64,000 nt of DNA from JBLIRR01 sp049472395 (GTDB taxonomy: Bacteria > SZUA-182 > DTGQ01 > JBLIRR01): positions 1 to 64,000 of the forward strand of contig JBLIRR010000035.1 of assembly GCA_049472395.1 (NCBI GenBank). The letters are read 5' to 3'. Below are positions 25,852-35,791 of this stretch, piece after piece. The notes beneath the pieces are model-generated. The model did not search any database. It saw only the letters and a list, made by a program, of their open reading frames with translations, and was not told the origin of the DNA. The stretch's first letter is position 1; every line of letters starts with the position of its first letter. Both the position numbers and the translations under genes were made by a program.

Positions 25852-28782
25852 TTATTCTCCTCCTTCTTCTAAAGCACTATGCCAGGTTCTAAATGTAGTA
25901 TCAGGTGGGATTGTGGCAAAATCTACAGATTGATGGTCTGTATATTTATTCTCCTCATCCTCTGTTTTTTTAAACTTTACAGAGCGTACCCAGATCCAGT
26001 CAGGTGCTACATCTTTCAATATGTCACTTACACCTATATACTCAGCAGTTGTTGAAAGGGACAACGTATCTCGCAAAAGCTTATCTCGTATATTCTCCTC
26101 CGGTTTATCATAGCTATAGATAAATTCAGGAAATACCGCCGGTTTGATAATAAACACCGCTCGTGCCTGAACCAGCATAAATTTTTTTAATACATCTTCC
26201 AAGAGACGCTGATTTTGGGAGATCTTTTTCTCTTCCTCCGTTTCAGGTGATAAATAGATTCCAACTGTCTCCCGGCTGTATTTATTCTCATTGGTACGTT
26301 TTCCTTCCCTCCCGGTATCGTATGTATAGGTCTGAAAATCTTCAAGCTTACCTCTTCGGGTATTCTTAGTGGTATTTCGGTTATCGCCCGTAATACAGCC
26401 TGCATACCGGAAATCAACTATTTTAGTTGCTTTGTATGCCTCGCTCGTATAGTGCAGACTTTCATTAGACCGGTATATGAGTAATGTGCGTTTATCTTGT
26501 TCACCTTCATCTATTAATACTGGCACTGGACTGCGCTGGGAATAGGGATTGCTATGGACCTTACTGCCTTCATCCCTGCCATTGTGCTCCAATTCAGCCA
26601 AAAGACCGTGCCACACAGACCAGCCTTCATTCTGGTTGGAGCTCCAAAAAAGTTCGATCTCATCCCCGTTCATAAAAGCTGCCGGTTCACGATCATCTGC
26701 TTCACAAACCTCTTGCTCCGTTTCACTCTTCGGGAGAACATACAGTTGGGACCATTGAGAATCCCTCGGGTCCATATTATCCTTAATTCTATAAACAATT
26801 TCCCTCGGACCGTCAAAAGCCGAGCGACGGGCCCAGAAAACATATATGCTTTCATCATATAGACTTTGAACAGGACGAATGAGCACAAACAGGTCATGTT
26901 CAACCCTCGGATCATCTCCATCAGCGAGAGGAAAAGAGCCTGAGGGTTCTAATTCCCATTTTTCGCCATTATGCCTGTTGTATTTAAGTCGCCATTTCCT
27001 CTCATCCTGTATTTTCTCTAACCAAAAAAGCCACATACCACCGGTGCTATCAATTGCCGCCCATGGCATCCGGCGCTCTCCCTTAATGTGCCAGGTTCTG
27101 AATTTTGTATCTGACGGCGTTTCTGTAAAATCGACACTTCGATGATTACGATATTCCTCTGTCCAGGAATGCACATCTACACGGTCCGGAATATTTTCAA
27201 GAATGGGGAAATCCTCAATCTCAGACCATTGACCGTTAGTGAGCCTGCGGTAATTAATACTCCATGTCCGCGTCGCCCTATCATATGTATCCCAGAAACC
27301 CCAAAGTGATCCGGCATGAAAAGCTGCTGTTGGATGCCTATCTAAGGTGAACGTATTGGTAAGTGCCTGGCTCGGCGCCCATCCTTGCTCTTTGCTATAT
27401 GTCTTATACCATATATCCCAGGTAACCCTCCTTTTCTTTTCAGAGATACAAAAGCGCAGCTTGGGCGTATGGTAGAGGAGCCAAAGCGTTCCCTCCGCAT
27501 CATATACTGCGGCAGGTCTTCCCTCGTAAGCAAAATCCAACGAAAGTGGTATGGGGGATATCGTTTCCCCGCGTTCTTCCCATTCGCCATTAGCATCGCG
27601 CGTGCGGGCAAAGATATTTAATCGCTCGGGAGTGTTGGTGAGGAAAATATTGTGTACAAATTCTTTGGTACGGTTTTCCCAACCGATAATGCGCTTGACC
27701 GTCGCCTCTATCACGGGAATGGTTCCCACTGCTTTGTAAATATAAGGGGCATTTCGCACTTCATTTCTCTGCTCTGCAATTTCCAATCGACGATCTAAGT
27801 GCCAATCGATCCACTCGGCCAGAAGCGGTAGCAAAGAGCCCTCAATCCTTTCAAGATTATACAGGTCATGCATTGCACTGGCAAAGCTATACATCTGATC
27901 GAGCACGCTTCCCGGTATTTCCAAAAAATGGCGTAACTGCTCTTTTGTGTCATAACGATGATAGATAGATGGAAGAAGATCATACATCCGGCCGGCCGTA
28001 TTACAAGGAGAACTTGCCATGGCGGAGATACGGTTATAAGGGTCATAATAATATTCATTCTGATCACTCGCATAGGGGAATAGAGTATAATAATAGACGG
28101 TCTCACCCTTGAGATAACCATCTTCAATGGAGTAGGGGCTGGGACCTCGGAAGTAGACCGTAAGCATGGCAGGATTTTTTACAATAAGATATCTTTTCTC
28201 CTGATCAACGATACTCCATGTGCTTGCCGGTACTTTCGTATATATGGTAGCTTTATCAGAGAGGGAAATATCATGCGTGAAAAACTCCGCCCGCATTCCA
28301 GCGGAAAGCTCTTTATTATTTAACTCATTGAGAAACTTACGTTCAATCTCAAACGTGTTCTTAAGAAAACCATCTTCAATAGTGTATGGACCGTTAAAGT
28401 AAACTGTAAGCACAAGAGTACTTTTTACAATAAGATATCTCCATTGCCCATCAGAGATCCTCCATCTGCTTCCCGGAACTTTAACCTCTATAAAAGCCTC
28501 AGAAGAGAGAGAGATGTAATGAGCGAAAAATTTCGCCCTTAAATCACCAGAAAGATCTTTATTGTTTAACTCATCTTGAAACTTAAGATCAATCTCAAAC
28601 AAAGACTCTTGTTTTATTTCTCCGAGAAGAAATCCATCATCAGGGGACGTAGGATACGTTGTTTCGCGGCGTATAATAAGAAGCCCCCGATAGTTTTCAG
28701 GTTCAGGATTGAACCAGCTCAGGTCTATCCTGTTTCCATAGGGGTGTGCTATTGCTCTGATAGTATTAAGACGCATCATCAC
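25852..28782 (-). CDS. Baseplate wedge, phage tail protein I type (Afp12-like)
   Basis: A 976-residue protein. Residues about 260-390 have the tail-protein-I pattern (LPSIYHRYD, LEIPGSVLDQMY, LLPLLAEWIDWHLD, NEVRNAPYIYKAVGTIPVIE). The N-terminal part carries a tandem duplication of about 80 residues (FQDELNNKDLSGDLRAKFF and FLNELNNKELSAGMRAEFF). After the wedge domain there are WLFW-type repeats like those of the fibre at 23343, so wedge and carbohydrate-reading modules are fused. It overlaps the baseplate J gene by 4 bases. Confidence 0.8.
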   Translation of the reverse strand: MMMRLNTIRAIAHPYGNRIDLSWFNPEPENYRGLLIIRRETTYPTSPDDGFLLGEIKQESLFEIDLKFQDELNNKDLSGDLRAKFFAHYISLSSEAFIEVKVPGSRWRISDGQWRYLIVKSTLVLTVYFNGPYTIEDGFLKNTFEIERKFLNELNNKELSAGMRAEFFTHDISLSDKATIYTKVPASTWSIVDQEKRYLIVKNPAMLTVYFRGPSPYSIEDGYLKGETVYYYTLFPYASDQNEYYYDPYNRISAMASSPCNTAGRMYDLLPSIYHRYDTKEQLRHFLEIPGSVLDQMYSFASAMHDLYNLERIEGSLLPLLAEWIDWHLDRRLEIAEQRNEVRNAPYIYKAVGTIPVIEATVKRIIGWENRTKEFVHNIFLTNTPERLNIFARTRDANGEWEERGETISPIPLSLDFAYEGRPAAVYDAEGTLWLLYHTPKLRFCISEKKRRVTWDIWYKTYSKEQGWAPSQALTNTFTLDRHPTAAFHAGSLWGFWDTYDRATRTWSINYRRLTNGQWSEIEDFPILENIPDRVDVHSWTEEYRNHRSVDFTETPSDTKFRTWHIKGERRMPWAAIDSTGGMWLFWLEKIQDERKWRLKYNRHNGEKWELEPSGSFPLADGDDPRVEHDLFVLIRPVQSLYDESIYVFWARRSAFDGPREIVYRIKDNMDPRDSQWSQLYVLPKSETEQEVCEADDREPAAFMNGDEIELFWSSNQNEGWSVWHGLLAELEHNGRDEGSKVHSNPYSQRSPVPVLIDEGEQDKRTLLIYRSNESLHYTSEAYKATKIVDFRYAGCITGDNRNTTKNTRRGKLEDFQTYTYDTGREGKRTNENKYSRETVGIYLSPETEEEKKISQNQRLLEDVLKKFMLVQARAVFIIKPAVFPEFIYSYDKPEENIRDKLLRDTLSLSTTAEYIGVSDILKDVAPDWIWVRSVKFKKTEDEENKYTDHQSVDFATIPPDTTFRTWHSALEEGGE

Positions 28783-30326
28783 TCCTCATCCTCAGGGAAT
28801 ACCACCTTTATCCCGCCGGCATACCCCGGCTCATCGGGAATTCTTGGAATTTCATTATTTCCCAGCTCAATCTTCCCTGAGGGTTCAATCCTTTCTTTTT
28901 GCCCTTCACGTCTGAATTCCCGGATATTCGCATACTCAACACCTTCAATAGCCTCAAGGGCTTCATAAAATTTACTCAAATATATGATCTGGGCAAAATC
29001 CACATTATCAAAGGAAAGAAGGCTGCCACCCGCTTCTTCAACTTTTTCCTTAATCGTTTCTTTGGCATAATAACTGCTCACTCCAACCACAGCTTCCACA
29101 TAAATCTTCACATAATCCACATCTTCGATCTCAATTATAGTAGAAACAGGCCGCTTATCTTCAAAGTAGGCAAGGAGATTGGCGCGGAGTACATCACTTG
29201 CATAGCCTCCTCCTTGTGGGGCTATAAAGAGTGTTACCTTATTCCAGTTACCGGCTTCAACGCGGACCTTTCCCACGCCTTTAAAGTCAAGGGCGAGGGC
29301 CTTATAATCATCGGCTGTTATTGCACGTTTGAGAGACCGAAACACCCTCGGGGCATGCATGACTGCATGCTCGATACTTTCCCGTTCAGCTCCTCCCGTA
29401 GCGGACTCTTCGTTCGTAATCTTTGCTCCCAGAAGCGCTAAATCAGGAGCATTCACAATTGTCTCTATACTACCTTCGGGGACATTGCCTTTTATCCCCC
29501 CTCCCACGCGATACGTCACCTTTATTTCACTACCACTGGAAGGAATTTCTCCAAAATCGCCATCTCCAAAAATCAGAGTAACGCGGTTTTCCTCATCGAT
29601 CTCAACGATAAAATCCTTCTCGTCCCGGCTAAAGGCTAAGCTCTCCTGCAAGGTCCACTCATCTATCACCTCTTTTAATTCAGTCATGAGAATAACATCC
29701 CTGTTGACCTTCTGTCCCTCACCAAGGGACCTTAAAATCAAATCTGCATGAGCCAGGGGAAATTTTTGGTTGGGAGTGCCATCTGATACACCCAGACGCT
29801 CCTCTTTAATCAATCGCCCTTCTTCAACAGGAATGCTTCTGTAATATTTTTTATTGTTTACTACCTCAAGAGTGCTGCAGTCGATCGTAAGGTCCTCTTC
29901 ACGGGTATACTCAAATCGAACACTCGGTTTATCCTTCCGGCTTTTGGTTGCAAAGGCATCTCCTCGTTTAATGGTAATTATCCCGTCACACTCAGCAGGC
30001 AGGATAAGGGTCAAATCAGCAGAGGCAGGCGCCGCAGTGGAGAGTCTGTACCCGATGAGTCGCAGGTGATGGATAATACTGCTACGACTTTGCGCTGTTC
30101 CTAAGAAGCTCTCATTGGCTATGCGATCCTGGTAATAGCTCAGGATATCACCCATATGAGCGAAGAGCTGGAGGAGCACATTGCCAAAATCAGCCTCGGA
30201 TTTATAATCTGTCCACTCAGGGAGTTTAGAAGGAATTTGATCTCTCATGGCCTTAAGCAGGCTTTCATAATCACGCGCCATGTAATCAATTATAGGATTG
30301 CTATTTATTCTCTTTATCTCAGCCAT
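28779..30326 (-). CDS. Baseplate J-like protein (Afp11/gp6)
   Basis: A 515-residue protein with the expected N-terminal pattern (DYMARDYESLLKAMRDQIP, FGNVLLQLFAHMGDILSYYQDRIANE) and the central GDGDFGEIPSSGSEIKVTYR stretch of baseplate J proteins. It forms the wedge ring around the hub. It is coupled by a 4-base overlap to the tail-protein-I gene and lies 9 bases after gp25. Confidence 0.9.
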   Translation of the reverse strand: MAEIKRINSNPIIDYMARDYESLLKAMRDQIPSKLPEWTDYKSEADFGNVLLQLFAHMGDILSYYQDRIANESFLGTAQSRSSIIHHLRLIGYRLSTAAPASADLTLILPAECDGIITIKRGDAFATKSRKDKPSVRFEYTREEDLTIDCSTLEVVNNKKYYRSIPVEEGRLIKEERLGVSDGTPNQKFPLAHADLILRSLGEGQKVNRDVILMTELKEVIDEWTLQESLAFSRDEKDFIVEIDEENRVTLIFGDGDFGEIPSSGSEIKVTYRVGGGIKGNVPEGSIETIVNAPDLALLGAKITNEESATGGAERESIEHAVMHAPRVFRSLKRAITADDYKALALDFKGVGKVRVEAGNWNKVTLFIAPQGGGYASDVLRANLLAYFEDKRPVSTIIEIEDVDYVKIYVEAVVGVSSYYAKETIKEKVEEAGGSLLSFDNVDFAQIIYLSKFYEALEAIEGVEYANIREFRREGQKERIEPSGKIELGNNEIPRIPDEPGYAGGIKVVFPEDEE

Positions 30327-30335
30327 ATGTTCACC

Positions 30336-30701
30336 TTATTTGAAATGAATACGGACCGCCTGTTTTGAAAGGTCCTGTTTTTTTGTATATACTATCTCGA
30401 CAGTCACAACTCCTGCCGAGGATTCTACATTGACATTATCTAATACGATATCATCCCTCAGCCATCGGCTCAGGGCCTTTCCAATACTAAACTCCATAGC
30501 TGTTGCCAGTATGGTATTGTTCGGCTCAAATATAAGATCAAAGAGCCCGCACCCGAACTCAGGCAGGTTAATCCGCTCACCAGGAGCTGTGAAAAGCACC
30601 TGGATGATCTTGCCCCGGATAGCTTCATCGCCGCCCGTGGCATGAATACGGCCTGTTTCACTAATCCCAAAGGGAAAGCCAAGAGTTCTTTCTTCTATCA
30701 T
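30336..30701 (-). CDS. gp25-like baseplate protein (Afp9)
   Basis: A 121-residue protein. IIQVLFTAPGERINLPEFG and CGLFDLIFEP contain the GER and Glu-Phe-Gly motif that nucleates sheath assembly in gp25/TssE proteins. Length is typical. It lies between the PAAR-like and baseplate J genes, the usual order. Confidence 0.92.
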   Translation of the reverse strand: MIEERTLGFPFGISETGRIHATGGDEAIRGKIIQVLFTAPGERINLPEFGCGLFDLIFEPNNTILATAMEFSIGKALSRWLRDDIVLDNVNVESSAGVVTVEIVYTKKQDLSKQAVRIHFK

Positions 30702-30702
30702 T

Positions 30703-31119
30703 TTAATCGCCTACCAATACTGTTGGAAACGCACTCAAAACAAATCCCACAGCATTGCCATCAGATGCTTGTTCAGTCACCATGTTTTGTGCAGTAGTAT
30801 CCATAAAACGTGCGATCCCTTTCTTGTCTGGTCCGTAGACAACGCTACTACTTGCTGAGGTTATCTTACAGGGTCCCTGGAACCTACCGCTTTTTACTCC
30901 TCCAACTGATCCAGCCTCGTCCCCCATGCTGCTTGTGACATATGAGCCCTCCAAAAGAACCTTATCCCCTCCTACAAGCAAATCCTCTGCTACATCTTGA
31001 GCCTGGTTCAATAGGGCAATATTGGGATAAGGAATCGGAACCGGTACGATAATAGGTGTGAGGCATACATCGGGAAATGCAAAGGCAATACCTTTATTAA
31101 TAGCAATCGGTTTTGACAT
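30703..31119 (-). CDS. PAAR-like DUF4150 tip protein (Afp10)
   Basis: A 138-residue protein of the DUF4150 PAAR-like family: AFPDVCLTPIIVPVPIPYPN near the start, then VLLEGSYVTSSMGDEAG and GVKSGRFQGPCKITSASSSV. It would cap the spike and sharpen it for membrane penetration. It follows the DUF2169 gene by 15 bases. Confidence 0.85.
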   Translation of the reverse strand: MSKPIAINKGIAFAFPDVCLTPIIVPVPIPYPNIALLNQAQDVAEDLLVGGDKVLLEGSYVTSSMGDEAGSVGGVKSGRFQGPCKITSASSSVVYGPDKKGIARFMDTTAQNMVTEQASDGNAVGFVLSAFPTVLVGD

Positions 31120-31134
31120 TTTTCAATCTCCTTT

Positions 31135-32496
31135 CTAAGGTGATGCCTTTACCAACAACCGGCGATAATCACCTTCATTATGTTTATCAAAGTTCCACAC
31201 GCCCCGCCAGACAATATAACAGCGATTTTTCTCCGGCTCAATGACAAGGGTGTCTATGTTCATAGTGACTGGTTCACTCTGCCAGTTGTCCTGCGTATCA
31301 AGACCCGTTCCGTTGTAATAAGAGTATGTAGCTGAAGAAGTATCACCCCTGAGCGAAAAACCATAATCATTCCCATTGCCTTGCTTTATCCGGATTTGAG
31401 CGGATTCAGGCAAGTTTTCGAAAAGGAAAGGCGTAGAAGCAGTAAGTGTTCCGTCAAACGTGCTACGCCGGTAGCCGTTGAAAAAAATGTTGTTAAAAGG
31501 ATCTGGCTCACCAGGTAATGGATCACGCGTTGGGTCGGTAACAGGCCACTGCGGGGGATAATCATCCCCTTCCTCCGAAAAGCTGCCTGCCATATCCTGC
31601 CGGTATTCCGGATGCTCATTATTCACTCTGGGCTCCCAGCCAAACATCGCCTTTTGGCGCGCACCATTTATAGAAAGAGTACGCGTAAACCAAATATCAT
31701 TATTCACTTCGACACTGCATTCACCTGCAGCATCTGTGAAACCAAGTACAATTAAATCCACTTCCGGTTTAAATGGGGCCAGATCATGTTCATAGCGCAA
31801 GGTAGTGATTGGATCCCAGACTGTCAGATGACCACGCTCTTCTACCTGTATGTTGTCATAAAAGACCATATGCTCAGAATCGGTAGCCATCCTGAGAACG
31901 ATTCGCATCTCAGTGGATTCTAATTCAGCGGGCCATACCCCATCATTATCATTTGAAAAGTGCTCCATTTCCGTCCCCAAATTACCACCTGTAACACATA
32001 TAGGCTCACTGCCATCTGCCTCTAATTGTATATTCTCAATGCTTGAAGATCCTGTATTAGTCTTAGCCGAAAAGCTTAACCAAAATTTTCGTCCGCCTAG
32101 GGGTTTTTCAAAGGTGAGTGTCTGGACTACACTACCATTAGATACACCAGGCAGGCCCTTGACCTGTAACAAGTGATTTTCCATGTCTTCCACCTGAAGA
32201 ATTTCTACATCACTTGGCACCCAACCGATAGGGATTAACTTAGTGTCGTCATCTGGGTCAGGCGCCGCTGTTTCAAAGTCGCTATTGAGAACCAGATTAT
32301 CAGGTTGATCCTGTAAGAAAATGGAGAATGCCTCTTCTGATGGATTAAGCTCGCCCGTCACCGGATCGATATCATACGTCCGTTTTAGAATAACTGTGCC
32401 TATCCGTTCGGTTATATCACTCCCGTTTAATTCCTTGCGAAAACCAACCAGGAATAAACCATCATACCCAGTGTCTTGTGGAAAAATAGTCTCCAT
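31135..32496 (-). CDS. DUF2169-like protein linked to PAAR tip
   Basis: A 453-residue protein. The segments GTVILKRTYDIDPVTGEL and DLIVLGFTDA followed by a WEPRV-type stretch fit DUF2169 proteins, which in type VI and eCIS loci help place PAAR tips or tip-bound cargo. A beta-sandwich-like insert occupies about 60-200 (NLVLNSDFETAAPDPDD, LTFEKPLGGRKFWLSFSAKT) and resembles a carbohydrate-binding module. It is located between spike and PAAR genes. Confidence 0.65.
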   Translation of the reverse strand: METIFPQDTGYDGLFLVGFRKELNGSDITERIGTVILKRTYDIDPVTGELNPSEEAFSIFLQDQPDNLVLNSDFETAAPDPDDDTKLIPIGWVPSDVEILQVEDMENHLLQVKGLPGVSNGSVVQTLTFEKPLGGRKFWLSFSAKTNTGSSSIENIQLEADGSEPICVTGGNLGTEMEHFSNDNDGVWPAELESTEMRIVLRMATDSEHMVFYDNIQVEERGHLTVWDPITTLRYEHDLAPFKPEVDLIVLGFTDAAGECSVEVNNDIWFTRTLSINGARQKAMFGWEPRVNNEHPEYRQDMAGSFSEEGDDYPPQWPVTDPTRDPLPGEPDPFNNIFFNGYRRSTFDGTLTASTPFLFENLPESAQIRIKQGNGNDYGFSLRGDTSSATYSYYNGTGLDTQDNWQSEPVTMNIDTLVIEPEKNRCYIVWRGVWNFDKHNEGDYRRLLVKASP

Positions 32497-32508
32497 CTTA
32501 TTTTTATT

Positions 32509-33333
32509 CTATGGATTTAAGTGTATAGGATTGCCTGTGGCGCTCAGTTGAGCCTCTGCTTCTATTGTTATATTCTTCCCTTTAATTGTCACATCTGCCG
32601 CTGACTCAATACTCACGCTCGTTGAGTTCATAACAATCTGATTGCCGCTGTTTTTGCCATCGGTGAGCGTTATCCCTTCGCCATTAAGATTTACCTCATG
32701 GCTATTCACTCCATCAGTAATCTTAATGCCGTCACCATTGAGCGTAACTTCATGACTATTGACTCCATCAGACACAGCAATGCCTGAGTCATTGAGGGTG
32801 ACCTCATGGCCATTCGCTCCGTCTGTCATCTTTATCCCCTCTTTATTCATGGTAAGTACGTGACTATTTGTAGCCTCAATAATCGTTACCATCTCTTCGC
32901 CATCTGCGTCCTCAAACTGAATAGTGTGTCCCTTTTTTGTTTTTAAAATCTTCCTTGTCGGTGGATCCTGAACATTGTCCTGCTCGGCACCATCTGCGTC
33001 ATTCGGTTTGGGGAGTTCGCTCTCACCACCCGGTTTGCTCCAGAAGGTCCCTACCCATATGGGAAACTCCAGGTCACCCTCTTCAAATTCCACCCAGACC
33101 CCGGAATCAACCTCCGGGATAAAGAGGAATCCCTGATTAACATCACCACCATAGGGCACACAGGGCATTGCCCACCCCGTGACTATCTCATTGCCGAGCA
33201 CGCTGGGAACCTTCAGCTTGAGCCTGCCAAGTTGCTCCGGATCTTCGTTATCAACGACAAAACCACGGTATTTTCCATAAAACCGGCGCTCTATCTTTTG
33301 CACTAAATTGGCAACAACCTCATCCAGGTTCAT
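32509..33333 (-). CDS. gp5/VgrG-type spike with beta-helix repeats
   Basis: A 274-residue protein. The OB fold is at about 15-100 (RGFVVDNEDPEQLGRLKLKV, GWAMPCVPYGG, FWSKPGG). A triple-stranded beta-helix needle follows, built from about six repeats of roughly 17 residues with NSHEVTLNxxGIxxTDG. It would form the trimeric spike beneath the PAAR tip. Together with the gene at 33364 it equals Afp8, here split into two genes. Confidence 0.85.
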   Translation of the reverse strand: MNLDEVVANLVQKIERRFYGKYRGFVVDNEDPEQLGRLKLKVPSVLGNEIVTGWAMPCVPYGGDVNQGFLFIPEVDSGVWVEFEEGDLEFPIWVGTFWSKPGGESELPKPNDADGAEQDNVQDPPTRKILKTKKGHTIQFEDADGEEMVTIIEATNSHVLTMNKEGIKMTDGANGHEVTLNDSGIAVSDGVNSHEVTLNGDGIKITDGVNSHEVNLNGEGITLTDGKNSGNQIVMNSTSVSIESAADVTIKGKNITIEAEAQLSATGNPIHLNP

Positions 33334-33363
33334 TATGCATGTCCCTCATCGCTCTCCTGAAAA

Positions 33364-34479
33364 TCAAGAAGAGGCGGCAAAATCCTCCGTTCCGGAGGGC
33401 ATAAGAGCATTGCGTCTTACTTGAAAAAATTGACTGTATCCATCAACAGTAAAGGAATGAGTTACATGGGAAACATAATATACTCCGCTATACGCCTCAC
33501 TCACTCCTTTTATAGTAACCATTCTTCTGGGTTTAAGCACATGACTATAGAAATTTCCGTCTATCTCACCCTCTCCCTTTACAAACCACTCTGCCTGATG
33601 AAAAAGTCCTTGACATAGGGTAGTCATCTCGGGATTTCCCGTGGCTACATTCATTCCAACATAGATCTGCCCCGGATTCATGCCGGATGCCAGAATACCT
33701 GCAGTGTCGGTACCACCCAAACTCTTTTGTTGACTGGCTTCCACCACAACGTCCAATATCTCCTTATTCATCCGATCTACCTGAAACATAGCTACATTTG
33801 CCGGTTTCAGGGCATCAACCTCGATAGAGAAATGTTTAAGGTTTGTTTCATCCCCAAAGTGCGCAGCAAGGAGGGGCTGTGGTGTTTCATCCACCTGAGG
33901 CGACCTGAAATAACCTGTTGTGCCTTCCACGTAACATTCAAAACCATTTCGCAGTGCCAAACGATTAAGAAATTGCATATCTGTCTCCCTCTGTAGTATA
34001 GTAGAGATGGCCTCATCATGAACCACGGCAGTATCCTCCACTTCAGGAGTAAATCCATAGAGATTGAATAATTCAGAGGCGATATCGCTGTCCTTCTTGT
34101 TTGGCCAATCCTTCAGCTTCTCCTCCCGGTCAAGGAACACACTTCCATCCATGCCCCAGATCTCCAGTATGCATTGGGAAGGGTCGGGATCAAAGTAGGG
34201 CTTAACATGGGTAATATATCCGGAGATCACTTCCTCTATGCCGCTTTCAAACCCGGCGCTTATGGCTACCTTCTTCCACACCCTGAATCTCTCATCATCC
34301 AAATGCCTCCATAGGCCCTCCTCTTCAAGCAAAGTCGCCATTTTCAGTCTGAACATAGAAGCCAACCTATCATCAAGCTCAACCTCCAGGCTGATAAGAT
34401 CCTGATAAATATCGCTTGCCTCCTCGCCTTCAATTTCTATGGTAAAATTTTCATGTTCCATCACTGATCCTGTTATCAC
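33364..34479 (-). CDS. gp27-like hub protein (phage late control D type)
   Basis: A 371-residue protein. Features of phage D/VgrG N-terminal hubs are visible: ISAGFESGIEEVISGYITHV, LEIWGMDGSVFLDREEKLKDWPNK, and ILQRETDMQFLNRLALRNGFECYV. It forms the central ring joining tube to spike. It overlaps the upstream LysM-like gene by 4 bases. Confidence 0.85.
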   Translation of the reverse strand: MITGSVMEHENFTIEIEGEEASDIYQDLISLEVELDDRLASMFRLKMATLLEEEGLWRHLDDERFRVWKKVAISAGFESGIEEVISGYITHVKPYFDPDPSQCILEIWGMDGSVFLDREEKLKDWPNKKDSDIASELFNLYGFTPEVEDTAVVHDEAISTILQRETDMQFLNRLALRNGFECYVEGTTGYFRSPQVDETPQPLLAAHFGDETNLKHFSIEVDALKPANVAMFQVDRMNKEILDVVVEASQQKSLGGTDTAGILASGMNPGQIYVGMNVATGNPEMTTLCQGLFHQAEWFVKGEGEIDGNFYSHVLKPRRMVTIKGVSEAYSGVYYVSHVTHSFTVDGYSQFFQVRRNALMPSGTEDFAASS

Positions 34480-35063
34480 ACCATATTCTGGGGAATAATA
34501 ATGTTTTTCCCCACCCTGTCTATCTTCTGTGGTTGACCTACGGAAAAGCCAGCATCTTTTATGATATTCACGAGATCTGCTATATTTTTATTCATCCGGT
34601 TATAGGTCACCATCACTGATCGCTCAGGATGCTCGGCATAAACCGTCACCTGCTCTCCATCATGGATCTGCTCCTCGAGAATTAGCTTTACATCTTCATT
34701 TACCTTCACCCCTATAATGCCTATCTCCTGAGAGAGTCTTTTTAAAAGGGTACTCCATGGCGGTTGACTACTATTGTCATTAAAGGTAAGAGGAAATCGA
34801 TAGGATTCAATTGCCTCCTTTCCTAATAGGGCTTGAGGAGACATGAATTGTGGATTGGCATCACAGATCCGCCACCATTTGATGGGCTGCTTGTAATATT
34901 TATACCCAAGATGATCCAGGCGGTCTACTTCTTCAACAATATGATAAAAATCGCCTGGCACATCCGGTACCATGCGGAGAGTTCTGGATTTTAATAGTCG
35001 TCCTTTGACATCGATGGTAACTATATCCGGTAGTTTCCTGTATCTTGATTTTCTTGAAAACAT
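34476..35063 (-). CDS. LysM/gp53-like baseplate protein (Afp7 C-terminal part)
   Basis: A 195-residue protein. The segment DRLDHLGYKYYKQPIKWWRI followed by CDANPQFMSP is the LysM-like element of eCIS baseplate proteins that cement the hub and wedge. In Afp this is fused to the CIS tube domain; here they are separate adjacent genes, five bases apart. Confidence 0.7.
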   Translation of the reverse strand: MFSRKSRYRKLPDIVTIDVKGRLLKSRTLRMVPDVPGDFYHIVEEVDRLDHLGYKYYKQPIKWWRICDANPQFMSPQALLGKEAIESYRFPLTFNDNSSQPPWSTLLKRLSQEIGIIGVKVNEDVKLILEEQIHDGEQVTVYAEHPERSVMVTYNRMNKNIADLVNIIKDAGFSVGQPQKIDRVGKNIIIPQNMV

Positions 35064-35068
35064 CGTCT

Positions 35069-35782
35069 CTAACCTGGAATTACCACATCAGTAATATCTA
35101 TTAAATTAGCAATATTAAACATTGAGGTGATCTCCTTATCGAGTTTTGATATTGTATAGATTGGATCCAGCCCTTCAATAACCGTAAGGTCTACTGAAAC
35201 TTCTGCTCGTATTGGGCTCAGCTCTCTGCTAAATTCTGTTTCAGTGATAGTAATGCTGTTGATATTGACCGGCAACACACGCCTGCTCCCCCAAATAAAA
35301 AGAATCATAGGGGGATTTTCCCCTTTTGTCCAGCTAAAACCCTTGGGAGAGAGCATACGAAAAATCGCTCCCATAATGCTTTCTTCCTTGGGATGGACCA
35401 TTAACTCCAAGGTAGCAAGTTGAGGCTCAATACCGAATTGAGCTGTTATGGGATCACCCTCATTCAACTTGTCGGTTGCGTCGAGGCGAATATCAAAACG
35501 TATTGATTCTTCCTGTACCTCGACAGTTTGTTTTTCTTGTAATTTGAATAAATCAATAAATTCTTCCCTCCGATGAAATTCGCGCAGAGAAATGCCTCTC
35601 TCTTCTTTTTTTTCTCCTTTTGTTGTCTTCTTCTTATTAGGGACAGAGAATCTGAGGCTGCGGCTTCGTGTAAGCTTCACCGGATTAAATTGAAAGGGCA
35701 CAATAAGTGGTGGAATACTTAGACCAAATTCCACGAAAGCACCGTGCAGGATTTTTGGCTTGTTCTTGAAACCATCTGACAT
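35069..35782 (-). CDS. CIS tube-type baseplate protein (Afp7 N-terminal part)
   Basis: A 237-residue protein with KILHGAFVEFGL, IVPFQFNPVKLTRSRSL and LATLELMVHP, the pattern of the contractile injection system tube protein N-terminal domain. It likely forms the first ring between hub and tube. The Lys-rich insert after residue 45 (VPNKKKTTKGEKKEERG) may be flexible. Confidence 0.75.
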   Translation of the reverse strand: MSDGFKNKPKILHGAFVEFGLSIPPLIVPFQFNPVKLTRSRSLRFSVPNKKKTTKGEKKEERGISLREFHRREEFIDLFKLQEKQTVEVQEESIRFDIRLDATDKLNEGDPITAQFGIEPQLATLELMVHPKEESIMGAIFRMLSPKGFSWTKGENPPMILFIWGSRRVLPVNINSITITETEFSRELSPIRAEVSVDLTVIEGLDPIYTISKLDKEITSMFNIANLIDITDVVIPG

Positions 35783-35791
35783 AGTTGATCC

